Assembly (NCBI GenBank): GCA_038373885.1
Contig: JAWZYV010013285.1
Location: 930,001-994,000, forward strand
DNA length: 64,000 nucleotides
Direction of reading: 5' to 3'
Origin: Cheiracanthium punctorium
Taxonomy: Eukaryota; Arthropoda; Arachnida; Araneae; Cheiracanthiidae
Shown piece by piece: positions 49,601 to 60,668 of this stretch (position 1 is its first letter; every line of letters starts with the position of its first letter). Below the pieces are notes generated by a model. That model was not told the origin of the DNA, searched no databases, and worked only from the letters and a program-made list of their open reading frames with translations. The position numbers were made by a program, and so were the translations under genes.

Positions 49601-52498
49601 TATTTGCTTTTATCTTATCTAGTATTATCACTTAATCTACAAACTATTTATTCACTCACACCGTTATCTAGTTTCTACTCAAGTTATTATTTTCACTATT
49701 AGATATCTAGTTATCTGTTGTTTTTGATATAGTTTTAAAGCCATTTTTTGTGATACATATTGCGTTTTGTACTCTTCTATGTTTCCTATTCTAAATGTCT
49801 GGTAGACACATTAAAAATTACTAATTAATTAAAAAAATTAGTATAGAAAGTATTCAGCTGTTCCGAATTAAATGAAAATGGACAATGACTTATTAATAAA
49901 AAGAAAAAAAAATCAGTAACACAATTTAAACGAAATGATATTCTTGATCATGTTCATAAATTTGATTTTAATAAATCAAATGTCCATTTTCGTTTTTTCC
50001 CAATTAAATCCAGTACTGTTCCTAAAGTTTTGAATTTTAGTTTAGTTTCTCTTATCAAACTTATTTATAACTCTCTAAAGATAATTATATATAAATGGAA
50101 ATATTTTTATAGAGAATTTTACACATACCAAATACTTTTAAAACAAAGTTACACCAGTTTTTCTTTCTATTTTTTAAACTTGTTACTGTAATAGCAACAT
50201 TGTTTACAAATCTTTGCCTTTGATCATGAATTTTATAGTAATGATGAGTAAAAATAAAAATACTTTGGGGAAATAGAGGAGCAAAAAGAAACAAAGTATA
50301 TGTATTATTTTACATCAACGGAAATAACAAAACTTGTATTTTGATAGCTTAGTAATAGTTAAGAAACAGACAGAGTCATGCCAGAACGTTTCTCACAAAA
50401 GTGTTCTCAAAAGATAGTAAATGCTCTACAACAGTAGGAAAATAATTTCAGATATGTTGCATCTCGTATATTAATGGAACTGTTTTTGCTTCCCGATATA
50501 TTTCCAGTCAAACTTTCAGTGTAAGTTTGTATCGCATCCAAATGTCTCTATAAAATATTAATATTTACACAGCACTTTCCGATGTCTCATTCTCTACGAT
50601 GCCTCAGTGCCAGATATGCCCTAAACAATCTTCCAGTTTAAAGAAAAAGTAAAGCACAACTGTCACATTTCCTCATAGTCTTATTTATCAAAAATTAATC
50701 ATTCACTCTAAAAGGCGTCTCGGATAAACAAAATATATCAATTGCAGTTGACAGATACTTTTTCAGATCTATTGTCTGAAATAAAAGCGAAGAGAGAGAG
50801 AGAGCAGTTGCTGGAAACTATTTACAGTATGATGGAAAAGAAGAAAAATATTTCCACTACCCTTCGCTCAGATGACACTGGCGCTCTTCCAAACAGTTTT
50901 GTTTCCGATTCTTGGTGTTTTAAACTCCTTTCGCAGACTGCATGGTTTTCTATGACGTCGGGACGCATACATCGTAAAGGATTTTTTTTTAATGATGTCA
51001 GAGTCGAATCAGCCAGGTCTGGAAACCCGCCTGGAGATTGCAAAAATGGTAATAAATGTTTCAATATGTATGTGTAGTGATTCTATGAAAAGCGAGAACT
51101 GGTAAAGGAATATGTGATCCGACACACAGTTGAGCAATACCATAGACGTCGAAATTCTGTATTCGAAATTGGACTTATTTTTTACTGGAAAGTGATGTTA
51201 GGCACGTTTCGTGCAGTATTTTCTTCCAAAACGAATGTACATTATTCCGGATTACCACATATGCATTACTTCTAAGTAGGAGGCAAAAAGTTTAACTTAA
51301 GACTTTTACAAAATACACCAATGCAAATAGGAGCAACGTATATTACAACTGCAATGTGCCTGACATTGCTATTGGACCTTACTTCATTCCTACAATTAAT
51401 GACTTCCAGACTAAGGTAACTGTTTACAGGCATGCAAGTGAGAATTACTCGTAAACCAAATTATTCGAATAATATGTATGTGGAGTTCAAATTTTACTCC
51501 AAGCTTCAACAAATTATTAATTTGATGTTATCTCGTATTTTTCTGTTATAAACACACGGTAGTTTAATAAAAATACTAAAAATTGTATCACAGGACTTCT
51601 TACGCTGCTTAAAAAAAAGAAAAAAGAAAAAAGAACGAACTGCAACTTGGTTCACTTGGAAATTTGTAAAGTTTTAAAGTACGAGGGAGTCATTAAATTG
51701 AAGATAGACACTGAAATATTTTTAAAATTAATAGTTAAAAATGTAAATGGAAGTAAACGAAAAGTTAATTCCAAGTGCCACACACTTTTCTTGGTAACAT
51801 GCATGAGACTATCTCTCAAATTGCGTTTTCACGCATTGAACATAGTAAGTAATTTTGCGTATTACTTTATACGTGATATATTTTTTAACTGAGAAAAGTT
51901 TTCGTAGCTTGCCTAAGTAATTAAATATAGCTACTCAATTAAAATCCATTTTTAATCTTGATTACGCAAACAGCTCTCTTCACGATTAATTTCTGAATAA
52001 TCATTTATTGCAATCATTCCTTGACATGCTTTTATCATCATCTTTTATATTGCTTTTCTCTAATAATGTTTAGAAAATTCGCTGGAAATAAATCTTCATA
52101 AAAGTCACTTTGTTCTACAAGTGAGTTTTAAATTGAGATAACTAGCATGATCTACCTGAAAAGTTTTCAGAGGAAACTATTAAATTACATTGTATTTCAA
52201 ATGGCTAATGCTATTTCTATGTTTTCTATTGACTAGATGGCAGGAGTAATTAAAGTGAAGTTCATATGTTCAAATCATCGTTATTTTAAAGATACTACTT
52301 GTAAGATTTCAAGCTTAAATTCATTTATTTTTTAATTAGCAATAATATTTATATAGACGTTTATGTTTGGTTATACTTGCTATATTTTTTTATCGCTACA
52401 CATTACCAATACTAACTAAAAAAATAGTATTATAAGTAATAATACCGGTGTCGCTACCACCAACAATCATCAAAATTATATTTTCCATTTGATCTAAA
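46601..52498. other. AT-rich non-coding stretch
   Basis: Nothing recognised. The longest frame outside the retrotransposon lies here (50742-51077 plus, 111 codons). It has a TTG start, a charged coiled-coil-like first third and a short GA repeat. It matches no family I know and is probably chance. Confidence 0.5.
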
Positions 52499-52502
52499 GT
52501 AT

Positions 52503-53410
52503 TGTTGCGGAATTACTCTGCTACTCCTGGGGTTCGTCGTTCTAAAGTCTCGTTGGTGTAAAAGTTCAAGTAAAGAAGTCACTTGTCAGGATGGAACACA
52601 AACTTTATTGCTTCTAGAACTTCGTAGAACAATCAGCTGTACACAATTCACAAGCACAATCTAGCAGTAACGTGCTTTTAACAATCCGCTTGGATCAGAA
52701 GCTCTCACAAATGCTGTATTTCTCACACAAAGTAAGTCACTTTCACAGGCAAAAATTCCGTGGAAATATTCAAGGGATATAGTACATAATCACTTAAGAC
52801 ACAGCAATGAAGAATTTACACACATCACTTTAAAAACAGCTTCACAAAGCAAGCTAAAACACAGCTTCTATAGCACTATCAATTCACACAAAACAAGCGT
52901 ACTGAGAGCTCTTCACACATTGAGCTATCAACTCGCACTGCACTTTCGGGGCGACGCGCGCTTCTATAAATAGCCGAAGCAGGAGGTACAAGAGGTTTCC
53001 AGAAAAGTCAATTTCTCGAGGGTTCTACATAAAGCGTGAATTTTGATTACGTCATAGAAGAGAAATGTTAGGTTATTATGCGTTTTTAATGCAGGAAAAA
53101 CAACTTCCAGGCCCCATTGGGAAAATCGCGCCAAATGACCAAAAAATCGCCAAGCTTGGCGACTTTTGGCGAAATATCGCCAAATTTGGCGCCAAAAATG
53201 TGAAGAGATCTAAGCTCTAGGACTAATATTTCTCGAGTTTTCTAGAAACTCCATTGAAAAACAATGGCAAACCGAAACCTCCATATCTCCGGTTCTAATT
53301 GGCCGATTTTGATGCAACAAAAAGCAAAATTTATCTATTTGAAGCGTAGAATACGAATTTTAAACCATTTTAAGCCACAGAGCAGCGGATTGCCCCGAAA
53401 ATTCGTAACA
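52503..53410 (-). mobile_element. Solo LTR
   Basis: A 908-bp TG...CA sequence whose ends are inverted (TGTTGCGGAATT and AATTCGTAACA on plus). It is flanked by the 4-bp duplication GTAT (52499-52502 and 53411-53414). On the minus strand it has the order of an LTR: a TATA-like CTATTTATAG (52973-52964), then an AATAAA signal (52609-52604), then the end. The upstream part is rich in GGCGA/TCGCC palindromes (53118-53195). No internal region or second LTR is present, so recombination between LTRs probably removed the rest. It is unrelated in sequence to the 277-bp LTRs at 23.4 and 29.2 kb. Confidence 0.85.
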
Positions 53411-53832
53411 GTATTGTATAACAAATATTGTTTCTTTCGATAAGCAGTCATTCTTACAGAATTTTTTTTATTCGAAAAGTACATTTATCATATACTAAAT
53501 TAAATAGCTTACAACAAAGCAGAACATTTGCACTATTCGGTTAACGATAACGTATTTTATACTAAGGAATAAATTCTTTCCATTAAAACCCCATACAATA
53601 GGGGAGATAACTATAGGATAACGATAGGGTAATAGTTTTTGGCAGACAAAAAAAGTCGTGGATGATAATTGATAGTAAATAAAATCTTACAGATCTCACG
53701 GAAATTTGAAACACACCAAGATCCGACACATGATTGGAATAATGGATACTTGAAAAATTTCAAAGTAACTTTCAAAGAGTCTATTGTGGTCAGTTTTTCC
53801 ATGCCGTCTGTACGTATGTACGTATGTATGTA

Positions 53833-54351
53833 ACTCGCATATCTCAAAAACTATTGGTCGTAGAATGTTGAGATTTGATATTTAGGATTGTTCTATGATC
53901 TAGTTGTGCACCTCCCCTTTTGGTCGCAATCGAGTGTATAGTTTATGTACAGGACCGCCCAAAAGATTCGAAATACATTACGCTCTATGGGCCGAAATTC
54001 ATTAAACTCGCCTAACGCAAAAACTATTAGGCGTAGAATGTCGAAACTTCATATTTTGGATAGTTGTAACATCTAGTTGTGCACCTCCCCTATTGGTTCC
54101 ATTCGACTGGATAGTTTATCTACAGGATCGCCCAAAACATTCGAAATACATTACGCTCAATGGGCCGAAATTCATTAAACTCGCATATCTCAAAAACTAT
54201 TAGGCGTAGAATGTTGAAACTTTATATTTAGGATTGTTGTAACATCTATTTGTGCACCTCCCGTTTCGGTTCCATTCGACTGGATAGTTTATCAACAGAA
54301 TGGCCTAACAGATTCGAAATACATTAAGCTCTATGGGCCGACATTCATCAA
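53833..54351. repeat. 173-bp tandem repeat, three units plus partial fourth
   Basis: Units start at 53833, 54006 and 54179, exactly 173 bp apart, each beginning ACTCGC(A/C)TA. Conserved landmarks are CAAAAACTATT, CGTAGAATGT, TTGTGCACCTCCC, GATTCGAAATACATTA and ATGGGCC. Units 2 and 3 are closest to each other. A damaged fourth piece with TGCTACAGGA and AATACATTACGGTCAATGG sits at about 54460-54515. The phase may continue from sequence left of 53833 (GTATGTACGTATGTATGTA). Confidence 0.85.
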
Positions 54352-54609
54352 AGCGTTTTTTAGAGGTTTTGGGCTATTTCAAACGACGCAGGAGTGATAT
54401 ATGCTGTAAAGAGTTAGAAAATGAATTTCTCCATTAAAAAAGTGTCTTTATCATTTACAGTTCTGCTACAGGAACACTCAAAAGATTTCCAATACATTAC
54501 GGTCAATGGCAATTTTAGAGGCATTCATCCATTTCAAGCACAATACCGTCCTACCACATAAGTTAGGTAATGGTCCGACCACGGTCACGTGCCTCCCTCA
54601 AGAACTATG

Positions 54610-54639
54610 CCAAAAGTCGCCAAGCTTGGCGACTTTTGG
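54610..54639. repeat. Perfect 30-bp palindrome
   Basis: The half-site CCAAAAGTCGCCAAG is followed at once by its exact complement, with no spacer. A near-identical imperfect version occurs inside the solo LTR at 53140-53169. Confidence 0.85.
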
Positions 54640-57449
54640 TGTACGTGTGTGCATATTTAACTCTCAAATCTGAAAAACTGGAAGAACGGTTGGTTTCTCC
54701 CCGTTTGATTTACATGCAAATACATCCTGTACATGGCTGCCAATACAAATTAAAAGGTTCTGTCAAAAAACCTCTTTAGCGGAGGGGAAACTAATTTCAG
54801 CTGAAGGCTGAATATTTATAGTACATTTATTTTTATGTGTTTTGAAGTTACCAACATATCATTGTATTTCCCACACCTTTATCTACAAAATAGTACATTT
54901 ATTTTTCAAAAACTTAAATATACTTTTTGATAGAAAGTGGCTAATTAAGTTTACTACAAGTGGATTTATTTAAATTTGGAATGAAGATCTCAAAGTTAAC
55001 AATGAAAAAATGCAGAAAACAGTACCTTTCGACAATTCGGAAGCAGCTACTGAGCTGAAACTTTTATACATGATCTGCTGTGTTTCACTACTTCAGATAG
55101 TTCATTCTAGGTGCTATCTAGAAGCTTATTTCAAAGCAAAAAAGACTAGGGAAAAAAAGGGTGCTGATGTAAAGTGTGCCCCGGTCGCCTTTACTTATTC
55201 AGTCAAAAAGAAAATTCATGCTATCCAATTTTTAAGAATTAAGAATCTGATCTGCTGATCCTTCAAATTCGTTGTACATGCATATTTTGCCGCAACGAGA
55301 AGGGCATAAATAACAACACCAGAGTTTTTCATTTTCGCGAGGATATAGTCTTTATCAAAAGTATGTACTCTAACGGATCTTAGCATGCAACATAAAACAC
55401 TAGCATCAATTACTTCTTAAAAATAATCAGAATATATTTTATGAATTCTACTGCGTGAATTCTTTTAAAAATACAATAAATAACTAGAAGGCAGATTCAT
55501 ACTATGGAAATAATTTAACTGTTGTTTACTTCAGATTATTTAAATTTTGATATTTGCAAAATTTAGATAAGCGGATAAATTTATCTAAATCTTATGTAAA
55601 TTTAGATAAATTTAGATATATAGATAATTGAAATTCCATACATAACATAATTATGATATGGAATTTCAATTTGGTTAGTATATAAAAATTAAAACATAGA
55701 AATAGTTTATTTAAAACAACAAGTTTTATGATACAAATCAATAGAAAGTATCTAATATTTCGGATTCTATAAATGCGCGATGAATTCTTTGTAAAACTAC
55801 AAGAGATCTGTGAGATATATGTTTAACTAATAAAAGACTACTTCAAACATGTTGAATGTTGTATGGAAGTTAGAATTATTCATGACTTTACTTAACTTTA
55901 AAGGCACAATCATGTCTTTACTAAATTTTCGGGAAATAACTTTTGTAGCAATGGCTAAATATAACTCACTAAACAAACCGGACTAAAATTCAGTAGTGAG
56001 AAAATTGTTAAACACAACAAAGCATATCAAACTTCATAGTCTACGAAAGACATGTCACAAATGGTGTCTGTTTAAAGAATCTGTCAGATTCACAGCTATC
56101 CTTTTAGAATGCATGACAAAATGCTATAGAATTCCGATGACATAAAAGAGAATAGGTTGTACTTCACAAAGTTTAAATAATCAAAAGGGCAATGAGAAAC
56201 TGGAGAAGATGTTTTAACCGAAACAAAGCGATAGTAGTCAGCTGTGTATACAAGAGACAATAAACTGTGTCAGTCAATACTGATTATGGTGGAAAAGAGA
56301 TATGTTTGTTATGTTTAATTTAATACCGAATGGAAAATGTGTTAATTTAAATATTTTCTTTCACCAAATTAAAGTTATATGTTTTTTTTTTATAAGATCC
56401 GAAATGGAATTAGGTGAAGGTGGATGTAGTTATTAATAAAATAAACCGTTTAAAGAGAAATTGCTAGTATTAATTTAAATTAATCTATATCACTTAAAAA
56501 TTCCAAACCGTTTTCTGTGAAGAAATGCATACGCCTAGTGTGATTGTTTAAAAACCAAATGTAATAGGGAAGTTTAAATTTGTGTTTGATATTTTTATGG
56601 GAGTGGTTATGATACTTTTCTTTTAATGTGCTATAAATTTTGATAGAATATGATTGCTTATGGGCATAAATATTTTTATTTTGCAAATAGTTAATTATAA
56701 AATGTTTTTCCAGCTTGATACAGAACCTAATTGTAAAATATAATGGATATCTACAAAACATCACGATAATCTGTGAAAGAATTTTATCCTAATAATTTCC
56801 ACTGAGATTATTAACATCTATTTTTTTTCAATGAACTTTCGAAATCATCATGTAATGAAAGAAAAAATAAACTCAATATGTAATAGTGAATACCACAGCG
56901 GTTTCAGACTAGATTTTGTGTGTTTGATGTTTATGAACATTCTTTTTTATGTCGTTTTCCCATCAACGCATTTTTTATTTAGCAGCTTACAAGTCACATT
57001 TCAAATTGAACCTACTGATCGAACTTTTCATCGAGGAATGTGGGATTATCTTTAAAAAAAGTATGCGTAACATGCGAGATATTTCCGTGCTGTATTTTTA
57101 CCGTGTTTCTTTTATTTGCTTTATGATTTATTTACACGCATTATGTACTATGATGATTTTTAGAGGAAAAAAAATTACAGACAACGTAATATTTGAGTTC
57201 TTAATTTAAAATGAAACTCTGTCAAAAAATAAACCTGCTTATTGCTACTATAAGGTTAAAATTTCTTCCCAAACAATTTAAAAAAACTGTATTTACTTTC
57301 CAGCATTTATTGAAGGGGTTGTATTTTAATATATTTGCAGCATTTATGCATTTATTAAATTTATTAAAATAATCTAAATAGAAAAATCATACAGATATTA
57401 TATGAAAAACGTAACATCTGATTAATCTGGACAAGAAAGATATACACTG
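54640..57449. other. AT-rich non-coding stretch
   Basis: No gene recognised. A 14-bp perfect hairpin occurs at 55627-55670 (ATTGAAATTCCATA with its complement, 16-nt loop), preceded by degenerate TTTAGATAAAT repeats at 55561-55625. Confidence 0.55.
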
Positions 57450-57629
57450 TAAATAGAAGTAGTGCTGCTGTAAATATAATTAGCTGCAACCTTCCCACGA
57501 GGAAACGTTAAACCACAATTTTACGCTTAAGCTGCTCAAAGAACCAAATCATGGTTCAACTTTTCTCGATTGAAAGGTTGCAGCTAATTTAGCTCTGTTG
57601 TATGGTGAAATGTTGAACTACATCTATTA
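57450..57629. mobile_element. Long-inverted-repeat MITE, copy 2
   Basis: A 180-bp relative of 6728-6912. It shares AAAGGTTGCAGCTAATT, TATGGTGAAATGTT and, in inverted sense, the central GATTTGGTTC. The terminal TAAATAGAAGTAG and CTACATCTATTA form the inverted ends. It is diverged from copy 1, so both are fairly old. Confidence 0.72.
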
Positions 57630-59405
57630 AAAGTGTATCAACGTGGCGGCTCTTGTAGCAGATTACTTGTAGCAGATTTGATTGATATAATAAATTTTGC
57701 TAACAAAAACCTACGTCAAAATCTACACCTACTACCATACTTTGAAAAACGAATTACTTCGCCAGTCAGTGTTATTAAAAAATTATGTTTCTCGTTTCTT
57801 GAAAATTTCTCTTTTTATTAACTTTCTCTATTAAGAACTGTTAACTGTAAATTCTTTACAAAAAAACTGCATTTGAAATATAATAAAGTTTCCGCACAAA
57901 TATTTACTGAGCTCGGTGACATTTATTCTCTAACCGAGCTTAAAAGTTCGGTTTATAAATAGAAAACTAACATAATTCTCACTAGGAAATGAGCTCACAG
58001 GATAGATTTTTTCATTTTAAAATTTCGTCATTTACATTTGTTCTACCTGCATTTACTATGTCACTGCGTTAAAAAAACCCAAAAACAATTATATGGTCAA
58101 ATATTAGGCCAGGAGCCCATGCATTTGTGCAGATTTATTCAATTTAATAAGTGAAAACGAAATAGTAAAAATTTGACATTGCGTGAAGTAATTTAAATAT
58201 TCAATACTCAAGATATAATAACTGTGCAGCTTTTCAACTATTTTATACTTTTCGGAGTTTTTAATATGCTACGGTTGCTTTTTTAAAATACATTAGACTG
58301 CTAATTGGTAGTGTGGTCTAAATAAAGTTATCTCCTAAATATATACTTGTTAAATAAAGGACAAATAATCTATAAAAAAATATAATGTTAATTGCCCATA
58401 ACAGTTCCCTAGAGCTTTGTTTGCAATTTACTTGAATATAATTAAAAAAATAAACAAATAAGAAACCTAGTATGTGTTTTAAATACGTACTAAAGTTCTA
58501 GATATTAAAAGCGTATTATAATTTTTGCGTCGTCCCTATTTTCCCTCCTTATTCCATTAAGTTGGAAAGTGCATCATTATACATGAGTGTGCCGTATATT
58601 AAAATCGCCTACTCAAAGTGTTTTACAGTCTTCTTCAGAAATAGTCTAAAAATACTTCTCTTTTGTAATAAACTGTAGGGCTTGTAGATTTTTCGGTAAA
58701 TATGGAAAATACCGGCAACTGTTTTCAGTTTTGGGGACTTGCGGCGATAAATCATATAAAATTAAAAATCTTGGCGACGTTACCATTTTACTCTTCGTTA
58801 TATGGCAACCCTATTGAAAAACGAAGGAAAATGTGTCGACAGAAATCATGTTCGTATGTGAAGTCCACAGAAATGTGCACAAATTATTGCGACATAATCT
58901 ATTGGCATGAATGAAATGGCACACTAGTTCTAATAAATTATTACGCTTCAAGTTTACTTTAGAATTATCTAAGTGGTTGCTGTACAGTTCAGAAAGAATA
59001 CTGTAAAACCACGTACAAACTTCATTTTCAAACATTTTTATTTGATAAATTTAGTTATTATGTTTAAAAAATGCAGTAAAATGTTTTGTTTTATATAATT
59101 ATATTCATGCTGCATTTATTCATAACGTATCAGATGTTTTCTTCATACTGTTAGTGAAAACTAAAAACGTGCGCTGAATAAAACCCTTTTAAAAATGCTC
59201 TTTTACAGGTGTCTAAAACACACTTATTGTGAAACCATTTTAGAATCTAAATTGAATCGCACGTCAAAAGTAAAACAAACTGCAAATGAAATTTTAACAA
59301 TGCAAACGAAAATTTGTATTCTGCAACTTCGAAGCTGTTTCTGTGTCACGTTTATAGAAGTAAAATAGAGTTATCGTTAAAAAAAAATGTATTTTTTTTC
59401 TCCAG
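57630..59405. other. AT-rich non-coding stretch with a stray repeat copy
   Basis: Apart from the inverted repeat copy at 58503-58632 there is nothing recognised. Confidence 0.5.
58503..58632 (-). repeat. Inverted dispersed copy of the 161-bp repeat
   Basis: Read on the minus strand this matches unit 3 of the array at 63182-63355: TAGGCGATTTTAA, ACACTCATG.ATAATGATGC, TTCCAACT.AAT.GAATAAGG, AATAGGGACGACGCA, ATACGCTTTTAATAT. About 55 bp in the middle of the unit is missing. Confidence 0.75.
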
Positions 59406-59558
59406 ATAGGGTTAGGCCATTACAGATCAGACATTCACCTCTACAAGGGCCCGGAGTATTTGAATTCTTTTATGGGAGCACAGGTAACCAACATTACTTC
59501 CCATGAAATAACGGATAAGTTAAAATCCAAGGCCAAGTCGGAAACCAAAGTGCGATAG
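59406..59558 (+). CDS. Possible coding exon, unknown product
   Basis: A pyrimidine run ending TTTTTTTTCTCCAG (59392-59405) looks like a splice acceptor. It is followed by 50 open codons (beginning IGLGHYRSDIHLYKGPEY, ending SETKVR) to TAG at 59556-59558. Alternatively it could stop at a GT donor after GGAGCACAG (59483), giving a 26-codon exon of phase 0. GC content is far above the surroundings and composition is protein-like. Against it, a second frame is also open for ~100 bp, no partner exon was found, and I recognise no family. It could be a last exon or a remnant of one. Confidence 0.25.
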   Translation: MGLGHYRSDIHLYKGPEYLNSFMGAQVTNITSHEITDKLKSKAKSETKVR

Positions 59559-59663
59559 AATGGTTCTTGAGCCATTCTGCACCACACGGGCGGCTTCAAA
59601 GGAAATGTAACTTTACATGGCCGATAGATTTGTCAGAAATTTTTAGAATTTCAATGTACAAAA

Positions 59664-60273
59664 TACACAGGGTGTCCCAAAAAGGTGGTACTAAGGTGGT
59701 TTAATTTTTATCTATTAGAGATAAGTGAGTGTTGTAAACTGAAAAAAAAATTGTATAAGAATGTAGGGAAGAAGATTCCTTAAAGAAACAATCAATCTGG
59801 TTCATTTTCATTGTTTAATTTTATATACACCCCCGTTTAAAAGATAACCAATTAGCAAAATGTTCCCTATACACTAATGAGGCTTTTTAAAGACACGCTT
59901 TCTCAGACATTTTTTAGGATATAACTTTCAAATTTTGTATGTTACCTCATTAATGCTTGTACCACACCTTACTAACTGTCTTTTTTCGTGAGGGGGCCGT
60001 ATACAAATTTAAAAAGCGTTACTTTTTGTAAATTAACAATAGGAAATTTTTCTAAAGTGTAGTCACTTCCTTTACCTTATTTTAAGGGGTCTTGTAGCCT
60101 TTAAAAACTGTGAAAATCGAAAAAAGTTATTTTATGTATATGGTCCTATATTTTCAAAACCAATTTATTTACGTGTAAAATTTTTTATATAACAATACTA
60201 TGTCTATTTCAGTTTATATTAATGCCTTCAAATGTTTTCCATTTTAATAACGAAGAATGAATTTATACACTAA
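59664..60273. other. Lone mariner-like end, then AT-rich DNA
   Basis: TACACAGGGTGTCCCAAAAA at 59664-59683 resembles the terminal sequence of many Tc1/mariner-type elements. No inverted partner was found downstream before 60277, so this is at most a single end. Confidence 0.35.
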
Positions 60274-60277
60274 TTAA

Positions 60278-60664
60278 CCCTTTAACGCGCAGTGTTTCCG
60301 CTCTGGGAACACCAAACTCTGACGTTTTGACTGTTGCCAGTCACGAAGAATAGATTTGATTTCTATAAAAAATAATTGCGGGTGACATAGCTCCACGAGA
60401 ATCTTTTACTTTTTAGCACGTCATTACCCGTAAAAAAATGGTCACGATTATTTTTAACAGCACTGACATCTGCTGAAAAAATGGAAGAATGCGAGAACAG
60501 CCGGATCGATTGCCCAATGCTTAAAAAAGGGCAGCCTTTGCCATCGCTCGACTTAAAAACCAGCAAGATGGCGGACGATCGAAACGTTCATCGCGTGCTA
60601 CAGATCGAGCGATGGCAACGGCTGCCCTTTTTTCAGCATTGGGAAAGGGTTGCGCCTCAAAGGG
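60278..60664. mobile_element. piggyBac-type MITE with internal hairpin
   Basis: A 387-bp element between TTAA (60274-60277) and TTAA (60665-60668). Ends CCCTTTAACGCGCA and TGCGCCTCAAAGGG are imperfect inverted repeats. Inside, 60513-60551 (starting CCCAATGCTTAAAAAAGGGC) and 60604-60642 are inverted copies about 39 bp long with two mismatches. They would form a strong hairpin around a ~52-nt loop. The open frames here are shadows of the repeat. Confidence 0.8.
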
Positions 60665-60668
60665 TTAA

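Noticed and set aside
50742..51077. 111-codon frame as a gene
   Set aside because: No ATG, no recognised domain, and overlapped by an 80-codon frame on the other strand. There are no clear splice signals at both sides.
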